Shown: positions 9,422 through 18,754, counted from the first letter of the stretch. The stretch: DNA of 64,000 nt from Butyrivibrio sp. AE3009 (GCF_000420845.1 NZ_ATVS01000001.1:1-64000); one strand, 5' to 3'. The notes: generated by a model not told the origin, from the sequence alone. Numbers and translations are program-made.

Positions 9422-11275
9422 TCAGAGTTTGAGATCCGGTATTTTAACTATAGGTTCTTTTTCCTGCTCGGCTATGCTGCCTGCATCTTCTTCTGTAGCT
9501 GTTGATTTGACGATGGCATAGGCGTAGGTACATACCATGGGCATATCCGAACAATATATTCTGATTTCATATACGCCCTCCTTGGCAGGAGCCGTATATA
9601 CACCGTCCACGGAGACTTCTCCGCTTCCGGGAGCTGTAAGCTCATAAGTAATGCTGACGGGATCCATGTTGTTGAACTGTACGCCAAAGTAATAATTCTC
9701 TCTGGGTCTCATTACAACAGTAGGCGTCTTGGCTGTAATGGTCTTTCCGTAATAGTCCTCAGCATCAAGCTCTTTGCCGTTAGGGAACTTGATGGCCACC
9801 CACCTGTAGGTGAGAACCAAGAAGTCCACATCGTGAAGGAGTCTTGCTGCTACAACAAAGCTTCCCTTGTCATTAAGAACTCTGACTGCCGTCTCAGCGT
9901 CAACAAGCTGCTGCGCCTGTCTGCTGAAGAGTTCAGGATTTCCGTATACAGTGCTCTTAGCACTGGCTCCCAGGGTCTGATCCTGAGAAAGATATTCATA
10001 ACCGATGGAAACAAATACATTTCCATTTCCAAGTCCATGGGTTATTTCGCCTGAATATCTTATATCTCCTGCCTTGGCATCTCTTCCGAGAGGTATCTCC
10101 AGCACGCCGGTAGCGACATTTTTAAGTTCACTGGCGGCAGGAGCAGCAAGAGGTATCTGATATGATGCCGGGATATCTGCAGATCTCTTTTCTGCGATAT
10201 CCACATCCTTTACAAAGAATTCCATGTACCTGTTTCTTATGGCATTCTGGGCAGGAACATCAATGTACTGATTGGTAACAGGCTCTCTTATGGCCTCTAT
10301 AACATAGGCGCTGTCGGTTCTAAGAAGATCAACCTCCGCCAGTTTGATATTATCTCTGGTCATGGCCTGTCTCATTTCAAGACTCAGTCTTCCCAGTTCT
10401 CTTCCTATAAGTGCCTGGGGTGTCTCTTCCGAAAGCCTTATCTTCATGGCGAAGCTGTTCTCAACACTGATTGCCTTATCATTTTCAAAGGCTGAAGCAC
10501 TGCCGCTTCGCAGGATTATGTTTGTCTCAATTCCCGTGTGTTTCTGGGCTGTCATCCAGAATTCTTTGGTGAAAACAGTTCCTTGCGCCAGATCAACTTC
10601 ATCCACTGAGATGTCTATCTGCTCAGTTCCTTCAGGAGATGTAAATGAAGGGATATCAAGTATTCCCTTATAGGATACTTTCACCTCCTGATCAGACAGC
10701 TTCTTTATCTTCAGAAGTGCTCTCACATTTTTACCCTTGCAGGCAATTGTGGGAATCACTATACTTCCTTCGTAGTTTGAAGTTCTGAACAGGGTCTCCG
10801 ACTGCAGAAATTCGGTTTCAAATTCTATACCCTCGTTATAATCTTCTTTATCAACAAGGAACAGCTCAAAGCCCTCACTTATACGGTTGTACTCATACTC
10901 CTGATCGGACTCCTTATGGCTTACCGCATATACCGAATGAATATCCTTCTCCTTGTAGCGCACACAAAGGCAGGCTGTATCGGTATGGAGCTGCTCAAAT
11001 CCTTCTATAGCCGACAGCTTCTTAACCAAAGAAGAATCAATTATTATCTCTCTTCCGGTTCCGTCTATAACGACACCGCTCTCCACAAGGATAGACAAGT
11101 CATCAAGATTGACAACGTTACAGCCGCAGATAATACCGGCCCCATACATAAGGCTGCTCATAAAGCGCTGCTTATTCATGTGGTAGCTCTGTTCTGCCTG
11201 GAAGTCTGCAGTTGTTAACATTTTTCCGGGATAATAACGATTTCGCTCGAAAGGATATAGCTGACTATTAGCCAT
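9422..11275 (-). CDS. First gene of left operon; RYYPGKMLT-motif protein with Ig-like end
   Basis: 617 residues from an ATG at 11275, chosen because GGGGGGAC stands eight bases upstream. The N-terminus reads FERNRYYPGKMLTTADFQAEQ followed by a YH..K..RF..SLMYGAGIICGCNV pattern. I remember this signature from uncharacterised proteins encoded near contractile phage-tail-like or extracellular injection clusters; that recollection is unverified. The middle is beta-rich. The C-terminal 80 residues (PGSGEVSVDGVYTAPAKEG) look like a bacterial Ig-like domain. No signal peptide is seen. As first gene of the operon it may be the structural base of whatever the downstream membrane proteins build. Confidence 0.65.
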   Translation of the reverse strand: MANSQLYPFERNRYYPGKMLTTADFQAEQSYHMNKQRFMSSLMYGAGIICGCNVVNLDDLSILVESGVVIDGTGREIIIDSSLVKKLSAIEGFEQLHTDTACLCVRYKEKDIHSVYAVSHKESDQEYEYNRISEGFELFLVDKEDYNEGIEFETEFLQSETLFRTSNYEGSIVIPTIACKGKNVRALLKIKKLSDQEVKVSYKGILDIPSFTSPEGTEQIDISVDEVDLAQGTVFTKEFWMTAQKHTGIETNIILRSGSASAFENDKAISVENSFAMKIRLSEETPQALIGRELGRLSLEMRQAMTRDNIKLAEVDLLRTDSAYVIEAIREPVTNQYIDVPAQNAIRNRYMEFFVKDVDIAEKRSADIPASYQIPLAAPAASELKNVATGVLEIPLGRDAKAGDIRYSGEITHGLGNGNVFVSIGYEYLSQDQTLGASAKSTVYGNPELFSRQAQQLVDAETAVRVLNDKGSFVVAARLLHDVDFLVLTYRWVAIKFPNGKELDAEDYYGKTITAKTPTVVMRPRENYYFGVQFNNMDPVSITYELTAPGSGEVSVDGVYTAPAKEGVYEIRIYCSDMPMVCTYAYAIVKSTATEEDAGSIAEQEKEPIVKIPDLKL

Positions 11276-11324
11276 GAAGATAGTCCCCCCCAATCAATTA
11301 TTGTGAGAAATTAATCCGTTACAG

Positions 11325-11396
11325 TATGTCTTTGCAGACATATTTACGTAGTGAAAATCAATATGCGTACAGATGCACAAGCATACTTATATTATA
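11325..11396 (-). promoter_or_regulatory. Putative promoter and operator of the left operon
   Basis: The 385-bp gap 11276-11660 holds no gene. On the minus strand it contains a TATAAT (11391-11396) with no good -35 box at 16-18 bp, and downstream of it a perfect inverted repeat TATGTCT-TTGC-AGACATA (11325-11342), about 50 bp before the start codon. The repeat would lie in the 5' leader and could be an operator or RNA hairpin. The rest of the gap is AT-rich with nothing else I can name, apart from the tRNA terminator at its high-coordinate end. Confidence 0.4.
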
Positions 11397-11616
11397 AACC
11401 AAATATTGTAACAAATGTGCAGCAATACTCTGTTTATTGATAATTTAATTTCAGTTTATCAAATTTTTATAAATGTTTTCAAACCCGCTCAGGAACTGGG
11501 ATTAATCGTTTAAACGTTCTTGTATTGACGGCTTAGTTTACAAAAATTTTATAAATATATCCAACCGGCAAATGAATTTGTATGCAAGCATCCATTCGCT
11601 TGCCAGTCTTGTGCAA

Positions 11617-11646
11617 CAAAAAAACACATCCAAAATGGATGTGTTA
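11617..11646 (-). terminator. Terminator after tRNA-Leu
   Basis: On the minus strand a 10-bp stem AACACATCCA/TGGATGTGTT with a three-base loop is followed directly by a T run. It ends the tRNA transcript about 15 bases after the mature 3' end. Confidence 0.85.
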
Positions 11647-11660
11647 GCTGAAATGATCAG

Positions 11661-11743
11661 TGCCGGCAGTGGGACTTGAACCCACACGTGGTTACCCACA
11701 ACAGATTTTGAGTCTGCATCGTCTGCCATTCCGACATGCCGGC
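11661..11743 (-). tRNA. tRNA-Leu (anticodon CAA)
   Basis: This 83-nt cloverleaf has acceptor stem GCCGGCA/TGCCGGC with discriminator A, and an anticodon loop CTCAAAA giving anticodon CAA at 11708-11710. A long variable arm (TGTGGGTAACCACGTG region), as expected for leucine tRNAs, is followed by a T loop GTTCAAGTC. CCA is not encoded. It reads UUG codons. A terminator follows at once. Acceptor, anticodon and T stems all pair. Confidence 0.95.
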
Positions 11744-11756
11744 TGAATATGAAATT

Positions 11757-11783
11757 AAGAAAGGCTGTATCAACATACAGCCT
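11757..11783 (-). terminator. Terminator after NUDIX gene
   Basis: A perfect 9-bp stem AGGCTGTAT/ATACAGCCT with loop GTTG (minus strand) is followed by TTCTTAATTT. It lies between the NUDIX stop and the tRNA gene. The T tract is weak. Confidence 0.6.
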
Positions 11784-11842
11784 ATTCAGTTTATCACAGC
11801 GCCACTGTATATTCAAGTAAAAAATGGAAGTAATTGCCCTAT

Positions 11843-12436
11843 TTATGCATTCTTGTACAAAAAATAGGCCAGCATATGAATCGTCTGCTTAAAGTCTCCG
11901 ACATAAATCCTTTTAACAAGTTCTTCCTCGTCTATAAGCTCCACATTTAAAAACTCTGTATCATCAAGCTCCTGCCCGGTGACCTTGTGGCAGTTCTCGG
12001 CAGCATAAATATGGACATTGCTGTTAGACAGGGTTGCATTGGAGGGAGCTGTCATCAGATGCTTCCAGTTATCGGAAACGTATCCTGTCTCCTCCTTGAG
12101 TTCTCTTCTTGCTGTTTCAAATGCATCATCTTCTGTAGCAATGATGTTGTCAAAAGTAATATAAGGAACATCACTCTTATCCTTATACTCTATCGCACCT
12201 GCAGGAAACTCAGTGGTAACCTCATCGATACCATGCCTGTACTGGCGCACACAGATAAATCTTCCCTGTTCATCCCTGGCCACGATTATTGAAAAGCTGT
12301 GTTTGGAAAAATTGTAGACAGGTCCTATGATTTCTCCATTGGGAAGCTCATAATCACAGGCTCTGAAATCTATCCATTCATCCTGGGCAAGATGCTGTGC
12401 GTTCTGAAGCTTCCATGTCAGATCCTTATTATCCAA
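11843..12436 (-). CDS. NUDIX hydrolase, ADP-ribose pyrophosphatase-like
   Basis: 197 residues starting at TTG (12436) behind AAGGACGG. FPAGAIE followed by ARRELKEETGY is the NUDIX box of the ADP-ribose pyrophosphatase group (nucleoside diphosphate sugar hydrolysis), but the spacing between the Gly-containing strand and RELKEETGY is enlarged by about 20 residues (YKDKSDVPYITFDNIIATED). The REXXEE residues that bind metal are intact. It is the last gene of the run ppaC-like, hypothetical, tcdA, NUDIX. Substrate is not determined by the sequence. Confidence 0.85.
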   Translation of the reverse strand: MDNKDLTWKLQNAQHLAQDEWIDFRACDYELPNGEIIGPVYNFSKHSFSIIVARDEQGRFICVRQYRHGIDEVTTEFPAGAIEYKDKSDVPYITFDNIIATEDDAFETARRELKEETGYVSDNWKHLMTAPSNATLSNSNVHIYAAENCHKVTGQELDDTEFLNVELIDEEELVKRIYVGDFKQTIHMLAYFLYKNA

Positions 12437-12453
12437 AATACTGTTCCGTCCTT

Positions 12454-13212
12454 TTACTTTTTGATTCCCAAAATATCCTTAATAACTTCGGATGCGATCA
12501 CCAGGCCTGCCACTGAAGGAACAAAGGATACACTTCCGGGAGGAAGCTTTTTTCTTCCTGTGGAACCTGACTGTTCATAGTCTGCAGGCGTTTCTTCTTT
12601 CTCACTGTCAAAGGAATAATCGGGCTTAAGAGCCTTTTCCCCGGAATAGACAACCTTTAGCTTTCTTACTCCTCTTTTCTTCAGTTCCCTTCGCATTACC
12701 TTGGCAAGGGGATCCATCTCGGTCTTGTAGATATCCGTAACTTCTATCTGGGTGGGATCAAGCTTGTTGCCTGTACCCATGGAACTAAGAACCGGAATTC
12801 CGGCCTCAGTGCATTTAACGATGATATCAATCTTGGCAGTGACAGTATCAATTGCGTCTATTACATAATCATAGGCTGCAAAATCGAATTGATCAGCAGT
12901 CTCCGGAAGGTAAAAGCATTTGAAAACATTCACTTCGCACTCCGGATTGATATCCTTAATCCTATTCCTGCAGACATCCACTTTGTCCATGCCTACAGTG
13001 CTGTGAAGGGCAATGATCTGCCTGTTTAAGTTAGAGAGGCAGACTGAATCGTTGTCCACAATATCAATATTTCCCACTCCTGCTCTGGCCAGGCCTTCGA
13101 CAACAAATCCGCCGACTCCGCCCACGCCAAAAACAAGCACCTTGGAGTCCGAGAGCTTATTTATTCCCTCTTCACCAAGGAGCATTGCCGTTCTTGAAAA
13201 CTGTTCATTCAT
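12454..13212 (-). CDS. tcdA: tRNA threonylcarbamoyladenosine dehydratase (ThiF/E1-like)
   Basis: 252 residues. An N-terminal ATP-binding motif VFGVGGVGGFVVEGLARAG is followed by DNDSVCLSNLNRQ and DYVIDAIDTVTAK, all typical of ThiF/MoeB/E1-like proteins. Lack of a rhodanese or zinc domain, the RMRREL-like segment and the length fit TcdA (CsdL), which cyclises t6A37 in tRNA using ATP. The start overlaps the preceding gene by ATGA, so the two are translationally coupled. TcdA versus another small E1-like enzyme rests on length and motif similarity. Confidence 0.85.
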   Translation of the reverse strand: MNEQFSRTAMLLGEEGINKLSDSKVLVFGVGGVGGFVVEGLARAGVGNIDIVDNDSVCLSNLNRQIIALHSTVGMDKVDVCRNRIKDINPECEVNVFKCFYLPETADQFDFAAYDYVIDAIDTVTAKIDIIVKCTEAGIPVLSSMGTGNKLDPTQIEVTDIYKTEMDPLAKVMRRELKKRGVRKLKVVYSGEKALKPDYSFDSEKEETPADYEQSGSTGRKKLPPGSVSFVPSVAGLVIASEVIKDILGIKK

Positions 13213-13511
13213 AAAAGAACCCTCTCAAGGTCATTATTATAAAAAATCTCTCTGTCATTGAAATTACAGCCTGTGACCTCAAGATTCATTCCCTTGGCAC
13301 CCATAACCCTTCTGCCGCTCAGAATAAGGTGCACCTTTTTATCCTCAGTCATATATTCCTCGGACACTTCATCCGCGGAATTGCTTTTTTCCAAGACAGT
13401 CTTAAAATCCCCCAAAAAAGCAGGAATTATAACTGTCCCTATTCCCTGGCCATACTTAGGCCCATATACCCCAATAATCTCGTGAAGAAGAATCCTGCGC
13501 AGTTCTTCCAT
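13209..13511 (-). CDS. Hypothetical protein, 100 residues
   Basis: A short soluble protein with no membrane segment or signal. It has the start MEELRRILLHEIIGVYGPKY, a central acidic stretch, and a C-terminal part with SGRRVMGAKGMNLEVTGC. I recognise no family. It lies 19 bases after the pyrophosphatase stop and overlaps tcdA by four bases (ATGA), which supports that it is translated. Function is unknown. Confidence 0.7.
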   Translation of the reverse strand: MEELRRILLHEIIGVYGPKYGQGIGTVIIPAFLGDFKTVLEKSNSADEVSEEYMTEDKKVHLILSGRRVMGAKGMNLEVTGCNFNDREIFYNNDLERVLL

Positions 13512-13530
13512 ACACTTGCCCTCTCATCTT

Positions 13531-15186
13531 TTATTGTTGTATTGTTTCAACTATTGCGGGAAGGAGCTGTTTCTTACGGGATACAACTCCCGCAAGTCTG
13601 GCACTTCCGCCGCTTACGGTTATTCCAAAGGCACTTCCGAGTGTATGCTCAGCCTTGTTGCCGGCATATACCACTTCAGAAGACTCCTCTATGATATTGG
13701 TCAGCATGAAGAAAAGCATATCCAATCCATCATCGGAAGCTACCTTGGAAAGCTCCGGCATTATCTTATCTTTGATCTCAACCAGCTCCTCGGCACTCAT
13801 GGAATTGATCTGACCGATTCCTATGGTCATATCATCAACGGTAAACTTCTTGAAGTCCTGATGAAGGATTTCCTTGGCAGTCTTGCCACTAAGGTTGGAA
13901 CCTGCGTGGAACATCTCTTTTGCAAAGGCTTCAAAATCTATCTCGGCTATGGCTGCAAGCTCTTCTCCCGCTTTCTTGTCAATCTTGGTACAGGTGGGAG
14001 ATCTGAACATCAGCGTATCTGACAGGATAGCTGCCAGTAGCAGACCTGCTGTGGTCTTATCAATCTCTACGCCGTACTCCTTGTACATCAGATAAATAAT
14101 GGTACAGGTTGATCCCAGAGGCTGATTTCTGAAGAAAACCGGGCCTGCGGTCTCGATGGTACGTAGTCTGTGATGATCGATGATCTCCAATATATCTGCG
14201 GAATCAGCTCCGTTAACCGCCTGGTTCTTCTCGTTATGATCCACAAGAATAAGCTGTTTCTTCTTGGCTCCCAGGAAGTTTCTTCGGCTGATCATTCCGA
14301 TGTAATGATCGTTCTTATCAAGTACCGGGAAGTATCTGTGTCTCATGGATGCCATTACTTCCTGAATATCCTCTATGAAGTCATCCATATGGAAGCTCAC
14401 CAGCTTATCCTTTTTCATAACATGCCGGATTGGCATACTCTGGTTAATGAGTCTTGCTACAATGAAGGTGTCATGTGGAGTCTTGATGATCTTGGCTCCG
14501 TGCTCCTGTGCCTGGATCTGAATGGTCTTGGCAACATTAGCGCCCTCGCAGACTATGATACAGCCGGCATTCATTTCGATAGCACACAGCTGCATGTCAT
14601 ATCTGTTTCCAAGTATGACAACATCGCCTTCTTCAATAACATTCTCCATCATATCAGGGTTAGCTGCCGCAATTACAACCTTACCCTTGGTAAGAACATC
14701 ATCGATATCTCCCACGATAAGCTCACCGTCAAGGGTCTCAACAATGTTCCTGTAGCATGTTCCTGCTTCTGACAGGATCCTCGGATCGATAACATCCATG
14801 TAGGTCTCAACTATATCGTTGGTTGTAACGATACCTGAAAGATGATCTCCTTCCGTAACACACAAGGTCACAACATTGGCATCTCTCATTTTGGCCCAGG
14901 CGTTCTTAAGAGACAGATTGGCAGGAGAACCGTCAAGCATACGTATCTCCATATCTCTTACCTGAGTTCTTACGTCCTTGATATAAGCCGGCACCGGTAC
15001 ATCGAAATGAGACAATACAAACTGAGTCTCTTCGTTAAGGTGTCCTGCTCTGGCCGCAATATAATCTCCTCCTGTAATCTCACGCTTAAGCTTGGCGTAG
15101 GTAATGGCGGCGCAAATGGAATCCGTGTCGGGATTCTTGTGTCCCATTACCAGTACAGGTCTGTTGTTATCCATTTTATATCCCAT
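13531..15186 (-). CDS. ppaC: Manganese-dependent inorganic pyrophosphatase with CBS and DRTGG domains
   Basis: 551 residues. The DHH-family motif GHKNPDTDS is at about residues 15-23. It is followed by a first CBS unit, a DRTGG-like insert (about 120-240), a second CBS unit (MPIRHVMKKDKLVSF onwards), then the rest of the catalytic core with DHNEKNQ, DHHR, and LGSTCTIIY, ending in the DHHA2 domain. This arrangement is that of clostridial CBS-PPases, which hydrolyse pyrophosphate and are controlled by adenine nucleotides bound to the CBS pair. A GAGGA site is seven bases before ATG at 15186; an internal ATG four codons on is possible. It heads the small operon ending in the NUDIX gene. Confidence 0.9.
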   Translation of the reverse strand: MGYKMDNNRPVLVMGHKNPDTDSICAAITYAKLKREITGGDYIAARAGHLNEETQFVLSHFDVPVPAYIKDVRTQVRDMEIRMLDGSPANLSLKNAWAKMRDANVVTLCVTEGDHLSGIVTTNDIVETYMDVIDPRILSEAGTCYRNIVETLDGELIVGDIDDVLTKGKVVIAAANPDMMENVIEEGDVVILGNRYDMQLCAIEMNAGCIIVCEGANVAKTIQIQAQEHGAKIIKTPHDTFIVARLINQSMPIRHVMKKDKLVSFHMDDFIEDIQEVMASMRHRYFPVLDKNDHYIGMISRRNFLGAKKKQLILVDHNEKNQAVNGADSADILEIIDHHRLRTIETAGPVFFRNQPLGSTCTIIYLMYKEYGVEIDKTTAGLLLAAILSDTLMFRSPTCTKIDKKAGEELAAIAEIDFEAFAKEMFHAGSNLSGKTAKEILHQDFKKFTVDDMTIGIGQINSMSAEELVEIKDKIMPELSKVASDDGLDMLFFMLTNIIEESSEVVYAGNKAEHTLGSAFGITVSGGSARLAGVVSRKKQLLPAIVETIQQ

Positions 15187-15291
15187 TATATTTCCTCGTG
15201 AAACGTAAACTACTTTTTATAAACCGTCTTATTTCATATTAACGCATCTGAACGCATTATTTCTACATTTTTTAAAAGATTTCGTAATATC

Positions 15292-17022
15292 TTAAGCGAA
15301 CTGGCTGTTATAAAGCTCATAGTAGAAGCCTTTCTTCTCAAGAAGCTGCTCGTGGTTGCCCTGCTCTAAGATATGTCCGTCCTTCATTACCAGGATCACA
15401 TCGGCCTCTCTTATGGTCGAAAGTCTGTGGGCAACAATGAAGCTGGTCCTTCCCTTCATCATCTTGTTGAAAGCCTTCTGAATCCTGATCTCAGTGCTGG
15501 TATCAATTGAAGAAGTTGCCTCATCGAGGATCAGCATAGGAGGAATATTCAGCATTACTCTGGTTATGCACAAAAGCTGCTTCTGTCCCTGTGACAGGTT
15601 CCCTCCGTTCTCAGTGATAACAGTATCATATCCTTCCGGAAGCCTTTTTATAAAACTGTGGGCGTGAGAAGCCTTGGCTGCTTCAATAATCTGCTCATCG
15701 GTAAAGCCTTCTCTTCCAAGAGTAATATTATCCCTGATAGTCCCGCTTCTAAGCCAGGTCTCCTGAAGCACCATTCCAAAGCTGTCGCGAAGATCCTTTC
15801 TCTTAAGGGTTCTGATATCATGGCCGTCAATAGAGATGCTGCCGTTATCTACGTCATAGAATCTCATGAGAAGATTGATAAGTGTAGTCTTACCACTTCC
15901 GGTAGGACCAACAATAGCTACTCTCTGGCCCTTTTTCACATTAAGATCAAGATCTCCGATAAGTTCTTTGGACTTATCATAAGAGAACGCCACGTCAGAA
16001 AAAGTAACCTCTCCCTCAGGTAAGAAATTCATAGGCGCATTGGCATCATCAGACACCTCAGGTTTCTCCTCGATAATAGCAAATACTCTCTCAGCGCAGG
16101 CAAGAGCATTCTGAAGCTCAGTTACCACGCCGGATATCTCATTGAAGGGCTTGGTGTACTGATTGGCGTAGCTAAGGAAAATTGTAAGTCCACCAACAGT
16201 CATGCCTCCCGCAATGCAAGCAAAAGCTCCGAACAGTGCGACCGCTGCATATACCAGATTGTTGACGCATCTGGTGCCGGGGTTGGTAAGGGATGAGATA
16301 AAGGTGGCCATTATACTGGTCTTCCTGAGTCTCTCATTGACCTCATCAAACACTTCCATGTTCTCATCTTCATGAGCAAAAGCCTTAACAACGGAGAGAT
16401 TCCCTATCATCTCGTCCACAAATGCGGTCTGATCAGCACGGGACTGGCTCTGTTCTTTGAAAAGCTTAAAGGACTTATCCGCAATAAACTTGGCAATAAA
16501 CAAAGACAGCGGAGTAAGAACAACTACAACAATAGCGATCCTGTAATTCAGATAGAACATGAATACAAGGGTTCCCACAATAGTCACAATTCCTGTAAAC
16601 AGCTGTGTAAAGCCCATAAGAAGACCATCCGCAAAAAGGTCAACATCAGAGATTATCCTGCTTACGATATCTCCTGTCTGCTTGGAATCAATGTATTCAA
16701 AGGGCAGGATCTGAAGCTTGTCAAAAGCTTCTTTTCTAACATCCCTTACAACCTGGAAAGTTATCTTATTATTTGCCTGGTTCATTATCCACTGACAAAC
16801 AGCGATAATTGCGATGGCGATCACCATTCTTATCAGTATTGTAGTAATCTTACCAAAGTCAACGGCTCCGGCACCGACAATACAGTCTATTGCGTTACCT
16901 GCCAAAATAGGCACATAGAGAGAAAGGAGCGCTGTCACGATAGCAAGAACCATGGACAACAATATAAGCAGGCGGTATTTGCCGGCATATTTCAGTACTT
17001 TTTTAAGCGTTCCCTTTTTCAT
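15292..17022 (-). CDS. ABC exporter half, canonical ATPase site
   Basis: 576 residues. Six membrane helices (1-310) are followed by a nucleotide-binding domain with Walker A GPTGSGKTT, signature LSQGQKQ, Walker B plus catalytic glutamate LILDEATSS, and H-loop AHRLST. It overlaps the upstream ABC gene by four bases and pairs with it as a heterodimeric multidrug-type exporter (BmrCD, LmrCD, TM287/288 kind). The consensus glutamate is here while the partner is degenerate, the usual division in such pairs. There is no peptidase domain, so nothing suggests peptide export. Substrate is unknown. Confidence 0.9.
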   Translation of the reverse strand: MKKGTLKKVLKYAGKYRLLILLSMVLAIVTALLSLYVPILAGNAIDCIVGAGAVDFGKITTILIRMVIAIAIIAVCQWIMNQANNKITFQVVRDVRKEAFDKLQILPFEYIDSKQTGDIVSRIISDVDLFADGLLMGFTQLFTGIVTIVGTLVFMFYLNYRIAIVVVVLTPLSLFIAKFIADKSFKLFKEQSQSRADQTAFVDEMIGNLSVVKAFAHEDENMEVFDEVNERLRKTSIMATFISSLTNPGTRCVNNLVYAAVALFGAFACIAGGMTVGGLTIFLSYANQYTKPFNEISGVVTELQNALACAERVFAIIEEKPEVSDDANAPMNFLPEGEVTFSDVAFSYDKSKELIGDLDLNVKKGQRVAIVGPTGSGKTTLINLLMRFYDVDNGSISIDGHDIRTLKRKDLRDSFGMVLQETWLRSGTIRDNITLGREGFTDEQIIEAAKASHAHSFIKRLPEGYDTVITENGGNLSQGQKQLLCITRVMLNIPPMLILDEATSSIDTSTEIRIQKAFNKMMKGRTSFIVAHRLSTIREADVILVMKDGHILEQGNHEQLLEKKGFYYELYNSQFA

Positions 17023-18743
17023 ACCGCGCCCTCCTTCTTATACTGTGAATCGTAGATTTCCTTATATAGCTCGCAGCTTGCAAGAAGCTCCTCATGAGTT
17101 CCGATACCCGCAGCCTTACCGTTATCAAGAACTATTATCTTATCGCAGTTAAGTACAGAGGAGGTGCGCTGGGAAACAATAAAAGTTGTAGGCGCATTAT
17201 CCATTTTTGCAATAGCTTCACGAAGATTCTTGTCAGTGAGATAATCAAGAGCCGATGCGCTGTCATCCAGGATCAGGATCTCAGGCTTTCTTACAAGAGC
17301 CCTTGCGATGGTAAGGCGCTGCTTCTGTCCGCCGGAGAAGTTCTTTCCTCCCTGCGCCACCATGTAATCAAGCTCTTTGTCCTTGCCCTTTACAATTTCT
17401 TCTGCCTGAGCAATTCTAAGTGCCTCATAGATTTCCTCGTCGGTGGCATCATTTTTTCCCCATCTGATATTGTCTCTTATACTGCCATGGAAAAGAACGG
17501 CCTTCTGAGGAACAATTCCAATACGCTCCCTAAGGGCCTCAAGACTGTATTCCTTGACATTTTTGCCATCAATAACAACGCTTCCCTTGGAAACGTCATA
17601 GAATCTGGGAATCAGATTGATAAAGGTGGACTTACCGCTACCGGTTCCTCCGATAACGCCTATCCTCTCGCCTCTCTTAACTGTAAGGGTGATATTTTCA
17701 AGGGAATCCTCACTGTCTCCCTGATATCTCATACTGACATCATTAAATACTACGTGATCCTCGGTGGTATCAAAGCTTCTCTCGCTTCCGTCCACCATTG
17801 AAGACTTAAGTTCAAGAAGCTCCTGAACTCTGTTACCGGAGGCAATGGCCTTGGTCACGGTAAGTACAAGATTGGCAAACTTGATAAGCTCAACAAGAAT
17901 CTGTGACATGTAATTATAGAGCGCCACGATCTGGCCCTGGGTAAGAGCTCCTGAGTTAACATAGATAGCGCCTCTGTAGATAAGATAAACAACCGCAAGA
18001 TTAAGGATCGCATAGGTAACGGGATTCATAAGAGCCGTCACCCTTCCGACGAATTCCTGCAGATTTAAAAGAGCATTATTTTTGTCCCTGAAATTAGCCT
18101 TCTCCTTCTCTTCCATTCCGAAGGCTCTGATAACTCTGACGCCGGTGTGATTCTCTCTTGTGAGGCCAAGAAGCGCATCAAGGCCGCTCTGGATCTTACC
18201 GTATCTTGGGATACTCCAGGTCATGATAAATCCAACAACAGCAAAAAGAAGTATGATCGTTACCAGAAAAATCAAAGCCTGACGAACATCAATTGTAAAT
18301 GCCATGGCCATTGCGCCGAATACCACAAAGGGAGATCTCAGAAGAAGTCTGATAGTAAGGTTGACTCCCTGCTGAACCTGGTTGACGTCACTGGTCATCC
18401 TTGTGATCATTGCAGAAGTTCCAACTCTGTCCATATCGGAAAAAGATAGCTTCTGGATATTCTCGAACAGTGCGCTCTTAACCTTGGCAGCAAAGCCTGA
18501 AGCTGCTTTCGCCGCAAAATACTGCGCTGTAATGGCACTTACAAATCCAACAAAACAAAGAAGCACCAGAATAAGACACATCCTGATGATATAGGACTTG
18601 TCTCCACCGGTGATTCCCTTATCGATGAGAGCCGCTATAACAAGCGGCACCATCAGTTCAAAGGAAGCCTCAAGAAGCTTGAACAGAGGTCCAAGCGTAG
18701 CTTCCTTTCTGTAATCTTTTAGATAAACCAATAGCTTTTTCAT
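17019..18743 (-). CDS. ABC exporter half, degenerate ATPase site
   Basis: 574 residues. Six membrane helices precede a nucleotide-binding domain with Walker A GGTGSGKST and signature FSGGQKQR. Two catalytic positions are altered: the Walker B end reads LILDDSASALD (Asp for Glu) and the H-loop reads VSQRTSS (Gln for His). Such changes mark the non-catalytic subunit of heterodimeric exporters. It lies 11 bases downstream of the NamZ-like gene and four bases into the next ABC gene, so all are likely cotranscribed. Confidence 0.9.
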   Translation of the reverse strand: MKKLLVYLKDYRKEATLGPLFKLLEASFELMVPLVIAALIDKGITGGDKSYIIRMCLILVLLCFVGFVSAITAQYFAAKAASGFAAKVKSALFENIQKLSFSDMDRVGTSAMITRMTSDVNQVQQGVNLTIRLLLRSPFVVFGAMAMAFTIDVRQALIFLVTIILLFAVVGFIMTWSIPRYGKIQSGLDALLGLTRENHTGVRVIRAFGMEEKEKANFRDKNNALLNLQEFVGRVTALMNPVTYAILNLAVVYLIYRGAIYVNSGALTQGQIVALYNYMSQILVELIKFANLVLTVTKAIASGNRVQELLELKSSMVDGSERSFDTTEDHVVFNDVSMRYQGDSEDSLENITLTVKRGERIGVIGGTGSGKSTFINLIPRFYDVSKGSVVIDGKNVKEYSLEALRERIGIVPQKAVLFHGSIRDNIRWGKNDATDEEIYEALRIAQAEEIVKGKDKELDYMVAQGGKNFSGGQKQRLTIARALVRKPEILILDDSASALDYLTDKNLREAIAKMDNAPTTFIVSQRTSSVLNCDKIIVLDNGKAAGIGTHEELLASCELYKEIYDSQYKKEGAV

Positions 18744-18754
18744 AAAATCCTCTT

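Noticed and set aside
11538-11816. Minus-strand open frame across the tRNA
   Set aside because: It covers the tRNA-Leu gene and two terminators and has no ribosome site.
15292-18743. ABC exporter pair as exporter of the double-glycine peptide
   Set aside because: Neither subunit has an N-terminal C39 peptidase domain, and the genes lie 12 kb away in another operon.
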